Source: Candidatus Desantisiibacteriota bacterium (GTDB lineage Bacteria > JACRDZ01). Taken from it: DNA of 13,803 bases. Positions 6,505 through 12,115 of the stretch are shown one piece after another. How positions within the stretch are numbered: position 1 is the first letter of the stretch; every line of letters begins with the position of its first letter. The stretch lies in the NCBI GenBank assembly GCA_016209155.1, contig JACQWU010000151.1, positions 1 through 13,803 on the forward strand, in the 5' to 3' direction. The notes beneath the pieces are model-generated. The model had not been told where the DNA came from, ran no database searches, and worked only from the letters and a program-made list of their open reading frames with translations. A program made the translations under genes and the position numbers.

Positions 6505-7473
6505 TTGGATACAATTATTTTAGCCGGAGATCAAAAAAAAAATATAAAAATTAATGATGATAACAAAGCTTTCCTTTTGCTCGAACAAAAACCTGTTATT
6601 ATTCATGTATTAAAAACACTTTTATTCCATCCGGAAATAGATAATATTTATGTTGTAGGTCCCAAAGAAAGATTAGATAAGACATTAAAAGCATATGAAT
6701 ATGAACTAAATAGTTCGTCTAAAAAAATATTTACCATAGAACAAAAAAAGAGCCTTCTTGAAAATGTGCTGGAAGGATTCTATTGCTCAATCCCTGAATA
6801 TAATAATAAAACACTTTCAATAGAACAAATTAAAATTAAATATATTGATAAAGCCGCATTATTTCTTCCAGGTGATATACCTCTTGTAATGCCCGAAGAG
6901 ATTTCTTTTTTTATTTCCAATTGTGATCTGAAAAAATATGATTATTTTATCGGGATAACCCCTGAAAATGTCATGGAAACATATTATCCTGAAACACAAT
7001 CTCCCGGAATTATTATGGCATATATGCATTTTAAAGAAGGACGGTATCGTGTAAGTAATATACATTTAGCCAGGCTTTTTAAATTAAACGAATTGAAATA
7101 TTTTGCTCAAATTTATAATATCCGTTATCAGAAAAAAATTAAAAATATTTATCGATTTATTAAATATGTGTCCGATGCGCCGGATACATTTAAAATTTAT
7201 AAATATTATCTTTGTATGCAGATAGCTCTTTTTTTTAACAATTTTAAATTAAAATTATTCTCTGATTTCTTTCGAAAATTTGTTCCGATAAATGAAGTTG
7301 AAACAATTTTATCTAATATTATAAATGCAAAATTAAAAACAATTATAATTCCATTTGGCGGGATAGCTGTTGATATTGATAATGAAAAAGATTTTGCGGC
7401 ACTTCAATCTATGTTTAATAAATGGATAAAAAAACAAAGAGATTTTTTCGAAAAAAAAGCCCCAAAGCTTTAA
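6505..7473 (+). CDS. MobA-like nucleotidyltransferase (GT-A fold), function unknown
   Basis: A 322-residue protein with the layout of NTP transferases. It has an N-terminal strand-loop DTIILAGDQ (2-10), then KAFLLLEQKPVIIHVLKTLL (21-40) and IDNIYVVGP (45-53), where family members bind the nucleotide and dimerise. LPGDIPLVMPEEI (121-133) carries the metal-binding Asp (D124), and GGIAVDIDNEKDF (285-297) matches the usual C-terminal DIDT-x-ED. The normally glycine-rich LAGGxGxR loop is degenerate here (LAGDQKKN), and residues 180-270 form a Lys/Tyr/Phe-rich insert, so the substrate cannot be inferred. It starts with TTG at 6505; AAGGAG at 6494-6499 with 5-nt spacing decides this. An A10 run (6533-6542) lies in the loop codons. 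It converges on the large lipoprotein gene, and its stop falls inside the shared terminator. Confidence 0.78.
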   Translation: MDTIILAGDQKKNIKINDDNKAFLLLEQKPVIIHVLKTLLFHPEIDNIYVVGPKERLDKTLKAYEYELNSSSKKIFTIEQKKSLLENVLEGFYCSIPEYNNKTLSIEQIKIKYIDKAALFLPGDIPLVMPEEISFFISNCDLKKYDYFIGITPENVMETYYPETQSPGIIMAYMHFKEGRYRVSNIHLARLFKLNELKYFAQIYNIRYQKKIKNIYRFIKYVSDAPDTFKIYKYYLCMQIALFFNNFKLKLFSDFFRKFVPINEVETILSNIINAKLKTIIIPFGGIAVDIDNEKDFAALQSMFNKWIKKQRDFFEKKAPKL

Positions 7474-7487
7474 GCTTTGAGGCTTTT
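7455..7487. terminator. Bidirectional rho-independent terminator between convergent genes
   Basis: AAAAGCC-C-CAAAGCTT (7455-7470) pairs with AAGCTTTG-A-GGCTTTT (7472-7487), a stem of about 15 bp with one internal mismatch. The top strand continues with Ts after the stem. On the bottom strand the hairpin is followed by a run of eight Ts. It serves the + gene ending at 7473, whose last codons and stop lie within the stem-loop, and the - gene ending at 7506. Confidence 0.85.
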
Positions 7488-7505
7488 CCCCGATATATAA
7501 GTTGA

Positions 7506-10500
7506 TTAATAACCGCCTGCTCCTGTTGTAAAATACCATATAGGCCCTTCGGAAATATATTCCCCATCAGACGCATTAACTTTCCATGCATAAGTTGTAA
7601 AAGGTAATAAAGTTAATGAAAGATTTGTATTTTGAATCGTACCTTCATAATCTATTACTCCATTACCGAAATTATTAATATGCCCGACGCCAATCGTGTA
7701 ATAAACTGTATCCCCTAAATCCGGATCTCCACCTAACCATGATAAATTAATAGTGTTAGTCAGAGAAATAAAATAGTTCGAAGGAGATGGATTGTATGGC
7801 GTATACGGTGGATTATTACCTGCATAAAACTGACCTGTAGTAAAATGCCATACTGGTCCGGCGAACACGTTTCCATGATCATCTTTTGCAACAATATACC
7901 ATTTATATGATGTATTTTCAATTAAGGTTTCTGGAATATAATAGCTTGTCCCTGATACCCATCCTCTATAAGGTATAGCTGCTGCTGATTCAAGTCCAAA
8001 ATAAACATCAAATGTTACAGGATCACCTTCAGGATCGCCTCCATCCCAATAAAGATACATAGAAGTAGGTGCCCCTGTGTTTCCATCCCATGGATATGGA
8101 TCTTTTACATAAGGTGGATTGTTGGTGAAATTACCTGTTGTAAATCTCCAGACCGGACCTACGAATTCATTATTATGATTATCCCTTGCAATAACCTGCC
8201 ACAAATATTGAGTGCCTTTAGCTAAATCGTTAGGGATATTATAGTATGGAGAATAAAGTCCTGTAACTAAGGTCGGTAAAGGTAACGTTGTTCCCATGCG
8301 AATTTCATATATTATAGGATCACCCTCAGGATCCCCGCCTTCCCAGCTTAAATCCTGCGCTAATGAAACTTCAGATTGCCAATCCCATGGATATGGATTT
8401 CTTGCATATGGAGGGTTATTAGTAAAGTTCCCTGTTGTGAATTGCCACATTGGACCCATTGTGGTATTTCCATTATTGTCTTTTACAACTACCTGCCAAT
8501 TATATGTTGTACCTGGCAATAAATCAAAAGGCAGCGGGAAAAACTGGCTGTATAAAGGTCCATATTTTGTGAGCGGCCAGGTTCCGGATTTCCCAAAGTA
8601 AACCTCATAAGTAAGAGGATCTCCCTCAGGATCTCCGGCCATCCAGCTTAAATCAACTGTTACTGAAACCTCAGATTGCCAATCCCATGGATATGGCGTA
8701 TTTACCCATGGTGGATTATTCATTTGTCTGCCGGTTGTAAATGACCATACAGGGCTTTTTACTCCATCCGGATGTGAGGTATCTTTTGCTTTAACAAACC
8801 AGTAATAAACAGTTCCCTGAGCTAAACCATCAACCCAATATGACGTATAATCATAAGTATACCCGTGAATAATAGGTGCTGATTCCGGATTGGGTGAAGT
8901 ACTGATATAAATTTCATAATTTACCGGATCCCATTCCGGATCTCCGCCTGCCCACATAAAATTATAAGCTGTTGGAACATTTATTTGTCCCTGGAATGGA
9001 TTTGGTCCGCTCGGGTAAAATGGAGGTTGATTTCCTCCTCCAAAATCACCTGTTTTGAAATTCCATAATTTACTTTCTACTTCACCGCCATCAGTTCCAT
9101 CCGGTTTTATTGATTTCGCAACTATTTTCCAGACATAAGATGTGTTTTTTTCCAGCATTGGAGTAGGATAAGAACGGACATTTGTTTCAGTTTTAAATTC
9201 AAGTATGTATCCGGCTTTTGCCATCCACACTTCATAGCTTACATAATCACCGGGGTCAGGATCTCCGCCATCCCATCCTAAATTTATAAATAGCGGTTGA
9301 TTTATAGCCCAATCCCATGGATTTGGATTACCGACCCATGGCATTCCATTGACCATGTTCCCGCCTGTTTTAAAACTCCAAATTTCACTCTTTGATACAG
9401 CACCGCTTTTGTCTTTTGCTGTAACTCGCCAATAATACCATGTCTCAGGATTAAGTCTTCGATCTATATATGCGTTTGGCATTGTTAATCCATTTATACG
9501 TATAAATGGAGTTGTATCTACCATAGATATATTTTGATCTAAAGCGATATCGTAAGTTACAAAATCATTCATGTCCGGATCGCCACCAAACCAGCTTAAG
9601 TTTGGATTAGTTGGAACCCCAAATTGTCCCACCCATGGATTTGGATTTGATGGTATAAATGGAGGATTATTTCCTGTCCCGTAACTGCCGGTTGTGAATG
9701 ACCAGATTGGACCTCTAACTTCAGGGTTAACATAATCAAATGCAACAACATACCAGAAATAAGTTGTTCCCGGTTCTAAATTTATCCAGAAAGTAGTGTT
9801 ATTTGAATATGAACTACCAAAATATCCAATATTTGCAGCGGTTGTTCCAAGATAAAGGTCATAATCTAAAACATCGCCATTTGGGTCACCGCAATTCCAT
9901 GTAAGCATAAATGAAGTTGGAACATTCATTTGTCCTACCCATGGATTTGGCATATTAGGGATAAATGGAGGATTGTTACCGCCTGTACCACCGCTTCCGC
10001 CTGTTTTAAATGACCAGATTGGACTTTCCATTCTTCCGCCAAATGCGCCATTAGGCTTTTTAGATTTAGCTATAATTTTCCAAACATATCTTGTCCATGG
10101 CTTAAGTGCCTGTGGAGTAAAGGATGGATACATTGTTTCCATTTTAAAGTTTGGAGCATAAGGTGTGCCTTCTTCGTCAAAATATACTTCATAGCTTACT
10201 ATATCGCCGTTAGGATCACCGCCATCCCAATTTAAAGTTATATAAATCGGCTGCCAATCTGCCCAATCCCAGGGATTTGGATTACCTATCCATGGAGGCA
10301 TTTCACCATCTGTTGCAAAGTTCCCGGTTTTAAAACTCCAAATTTCTCCTTTAGTTTTTGCACCTGACTTATCCGTTGCAGTAACCTGCCAGTAAACCCA
10401 GGTGTTTGGTTCAAGAGGCTTATCAATAAATAGACTTGTACTTGTAAGCTCCCCGCTTTTAAATTCCGGAGTTCCATTTTTTACATTATCAAAATTTTTA

Positions 10501-11816
10501 TCACCTACAACTTCGTAAGTAACAAAATCACCGGGATCAGGATCTCCGCCAAACCAGTTTAGACTTAGATTAATCGGAGCATTTTGATCCCCGTTAAACG
10601 GTTGCGGGTTACCCGGCATAAATGGAGGATTATTTTTAGTATTATCATAAGGACTACCTGTGACAAATGTCCATACCGGTCCTTCTGTTGAATGTCCCTG
10701 GTCATCTTTGACAACTACTTTCCAGACATATGCTGAATTTGGTTCTAATGCTGAATCATAAAAATTAGTTATCTGTGAATTTTCAAGAAGTAATGTGGTT
10801 GGATTAGTAGCTGTATCAGTTTGCTTGTTTAAATATAAACTACAAGATAGAGTATCATATATAAATGTGGTATTATAATTAATAGTTGGACTATATGGAT
10901 TACCTATTGAATCATATAAATAGGTTGTATCAGTTGTCACAACTGTACTCACATCCGGATCCCCAATTTCCCAGCTTATAAATAATTTAGTCGGTTTATT
11001 TCTATCCCCGTTAAATGGGTCTGGATTAAAAGGCGGATAAGGCGGTTGATTTGCCGTAATTGTACTATCATTTCCGGTAGTAAAGAACCATATTGGTCCA
11101 ATACTTTTATTTCCATTTAAATCAACAGCTTCAACAAACCAATAATAAGTTGAGCTTTGATCAAGATCCTCAAGATCGATCAATGGTGCAAGGGCAGTAT
11201 AATTTGGCGTTGAAGTATTAAGATTTTTGTTTTTTCCAATATAGATTAAATATTTGACCTGATCACCCGGATCCGAATCTCCGCCACTCCAGAATAATTT
11301 TAAATTTTTGTTGGGTTGATCTTTAGCTCCAATTGCCGGATATGGAAAATTTGGAATATAAGGAGGAGTATTTCCAGAGCCCGTCCCTGTGTAGCCAAAA
11401 GTTGTAAAATCCCAGACTGCGCTCGATGTTATTTTTCCTTGTTTAACTACATCAACACGCCAAAAATAATGGGATGCCATTTGTAAAACAGCTTGACAAG
11501 AAGTTGATGTGGAAGGACCAAAAACCTTTTTTTTTTGTTTTTTATTATCTTTTTCTAAATATACTGTATATTGATAAGTGGTTGTTCCATTAATCATCTC
11601 ATCAAACCAATCCGTATTACTGCTGCCGCCTTCCCATGTTAAAGTTAAACTGGTTTGCTGTTCTGCCGCATGATTTGGCGGATATTTAAGGTTTGGTGCT
11701 CCCGGTCCGCTTCCTCCGCTTCCTCCGCTGCTATTTTTATTACTTGGACCGCATGCTAAAGAGCAACTAAGGATTAAAATAATTAAAAATGCAAATAAAT
11801 TAAATATTTTTTTCAT
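7506..11816 (-). CDS. Giant surface lipoprotein with 13 fibronectin-III-like repeats
   Basis: A 1436-residue protein. Residues 1-22 are a lipoprotein signal peptide (KK, then FNLFAFLIILIL, lipobox SLAC with C22), followed by a Gly/Ser tether (28-38). The rest is 13 tandem modules of about 100 residues: 41-140, 149-248, 256-387, 396-498, 506-606, 615-710, 717-818, 824-922, 930-1029, 1034-1129, 1134-1228, 1233-1328 and 1335-1432. The common plan is NNPP...P-P-P...LxW-GGDP-GD...Y-VY-G...TxYxWxVxAxD...GPxWxFxTG, which is the strand pattern of FN3 domains. The Asp-rich GGDPxxGD loop suggests calcium or structural turns (inference). Module 3 has a roughly 30-residue insert. No catalytic domain or anchor beyond the lipid is seen. 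The role is probably as a surface scaffold, adhesin or ligand-binding stalk. GGAGG with 7-nt spacing supports the ATG at 11816. An A10 run occurs near codon 95. Confidence 0.88.
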   Translation of the reverse strand: MKKIFNLFAFLIILILSCSLACGPSNKNSSGGSGGSGPGAPNLKYPPNHAAEQQTSLTLTWEGGSSNTDWFDEMINGTTTYQYTVYLEKDNKKQKKKVFGPSTSTSCQAVLQMASHYFWRVDVVKQGKITSSAVWDFTTFGYTGTGSGNTPPYIPNFPYPAIGAKDQPNKNLKLFWSGGDSDPGDQVKYLIYIGKNKNLNTSTPNYTALAPLIDLEDLDQSSTYYWFVEAVDLNGNKSIGPIWFFTTGNDSTITANQPPYPPFNPDPFNGDRNKPTKLFISWEIGDPDVSTVVTTDTTYLYDSIGNPYSPTINYNTTFIYDTLSCSLYLNKQTDTATNPTTLLLENSQITNFYDSALEPNSAYVWKVVVKDDQGHSTEGPVWTFVTGSPYDNTKNNPPFMPGNPQPFNGDQNAPINLSLNWFGGDPDPGDFVTYEVVGDKNFDNVKNGTPEFKSGELTSTSLFIDKPLEPNTWVYWQVTATDKSGAKTKGEIWSFKTGNFATDGEMPPWIGNPNPWDWADWQPIYITLNWDGGDPNGDIVSYEVYFDEEGTPYAPNFKMETMYPSFTPQALKPWTRYVWKIIAKSKKPNGAFGGRMESPIWSFKTGGSGGTGGNNPPFIPNMPNPWVGQMNVPTSFMLTWNCGDPNGDVLDYDLYLGTTAANIGYFGSSYSNNTTFWINLEPGTTYFWYVVAFDYVNPEVRGPIWSFTTGSYGTGNNPPFIPSNPNPWVGQFGVPTNPNLSWFGGDPDMNDFVTYDIALDQNISMVDTTPFIRINGLTMPNAYIDRRLNPETWYYWRVTAKDKSGAVSKSEIWSFKTGGNMVNGMPWVGNPNPWDWAINQPLFINLGWDGGDPDPGDYVSYEVWMAKAGYILEFKTETNVRSYPTPMLEKNTSYVWKIVAKSIKPDGTDGGEVESKLWNFKTGDFGGGNQPPFYPSGPNPFQGQINVPTAYNFMWAGGDPEWDPVNYEIYISTSPNPESAPIIHGYTYDYTSYWVDGLAQGTVYYWFVKAKDTSHPDGVKSPVWSFTTGRQMNNPPWVNTPYPWDWQSEVSVTVDLSWMAGDPEGDPLTYEVYFGKSGTWPLTKYGPLYSQFFPLPFDLLPGTTYNWQVVVKDNNGNTTMGPMWQFTTGNFTNNPPYARNPYPWDWQSEVSLAQDLSWEGGDPEGDPIIYEIRMGTTLPLPTLVTGLYSPYYNIPNDLAKGTQYLWQVIARDNHNNEFVGPVWRFTTGNFTNNPPYVKDPYPWDGNTGAPTSMYLYWDGGDPEGDPVTFDVYFGLESAAAIPYRGWVSGTSYYIPETLIENTSYKWYIVAKDDHGNVFAGPVWHFTTGQFYAGNNPPYTPYNPSPSNYFISLTNTINLSWLGGDPDLGDTVYYTIGVGHINNFGNGVIDYEGTIQNTNLSLTLLPFTTYAWKVNASDGEYISEGPIWYFTTGAGGY
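7521..11696 (-). repeat. Thirteen tandem FN3-like coding repeats, about 300 bp each
   Basis: Every module ends in W-x-F-x-TG and starts with (N)NPP or MPPW. Modules 10, 11 and 12 are each other's closest relatives. Near-identical DNA (TTCAGATTGCCAATCCCATGG context) recurs at 8364-8396 and 8664-8696, exactly 300 bp apart with one mismatch in 33. Modules 4-5-6 and 7-8-9 correspond one to one, marking an older three-module duplication. Details are in the findings. Confidence 0.85.
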
Positions 11817-11857
11817 TCTAAAACCTCCTCTATTTAATATTTAAGAATAAAACAAAA

Positions 11858-11885
11858 TTGATAATTGATAATTGATAATTGATAA
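11858..11885. repeat. Four exact copies of a 7-bp tandem repeat, TTGATAA
   Basis: TTGATAA is repeated four times without variation at 11858, 11865, 11872 and 11879. The array lies in the leader of the giant lipoprotein gene, between its predicted promoter and the ATG at 11816. Confidence 0.9.
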
Positions 11886-11925
11886 TAATTATATAATAAT
11901 TATCGCATAGTAATTTAACTATATA

Positions 11926-11954
11926 ATAATAGTGTGTAAAAATTATTTTGTCAA
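11926..11954 (-). promoter_or_regulatory. Promoter for the giant FN3 lipoprotein gene
   Basis: On the minus strand, TTGACA (11954-11949), a 17-bp spacer and TATTAT (11931-11926): a perfect -35 and five of six in the -10. Transcription would start about 100 nt before the ATG at 11816, leaving a long AT-rich leader that contains the TTGATAA array. Confidence 0.6.
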
Positions 11955-11986
11955 ATAAATTTTTATTTTATTTTCAAAACTTATCC

Positions 11987-12015
11987 TTGACACTAAAATT
12001 ATCTTAAAATATAAT
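11987..12015 (+). promoter_or_regulatory. Consensus sigma-70 promoter for the methyltransferase/ATP-grasp gene
   Basis: TTGACA (11987-11992), a 17-bp spacer and TATAAT (12010-12015): a full match to the housekeeping consensus in both boxes and spacing. It points toward the ATG at 12116 with a leader of roughly 95 nt, and sits back to back with the minus-strand promoter about 32 bp away. Confidence 0.7.
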
Positions 12016-12065
12016 TTGCAGATAAATTTATATGATATATAATATGATATTTTAAAGGAGATTAT

Positions 12066-12098
12066 ATGATTTGAAATTTCAAATCTCAAATCTCAAAT
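12066..12098 (+). promoter_or_regulatory. Leader with a two-codon ORF, an 18-bp palindrome and CAAATCT repeats
   Basis: AAAGGAG (12054-12060) is followed after 5 nt by ATG-ATT-TGA (12066-12074), a minimal Met-Ile-stop frame. It overlaps the perfect palindrome GATTTGAAATTTCAAATC (12068-12085), which runs into CAAATCT direct repeats (12080, 12087, partial at 12094). The true gene start has its own AGGAG at 12105-12109. The stretch could be an operator or translational control site, or a small repeat insertion. Its function is unproven. Confidence 0.35.
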
Positions 12099-12115
12099 TA
12101 TTATAGGAGAAAAAA

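Noticed and set aside
8296-8601. 101-codon open frame on the + strand within the lipoprotein gene
   Set aside because: It is antisense to repeat modules of the FN3 lipoprotein and owes its openness to their composition; it has no Shine-Dalgarno and no recognisable domain.
7521-11696. CRISPR-like or noncoding repeat array
   Set aside because: The 300-bp periodicity is protein-level FN3 repetition with codon-position variation; there are no short identical repeats with unique spacers.
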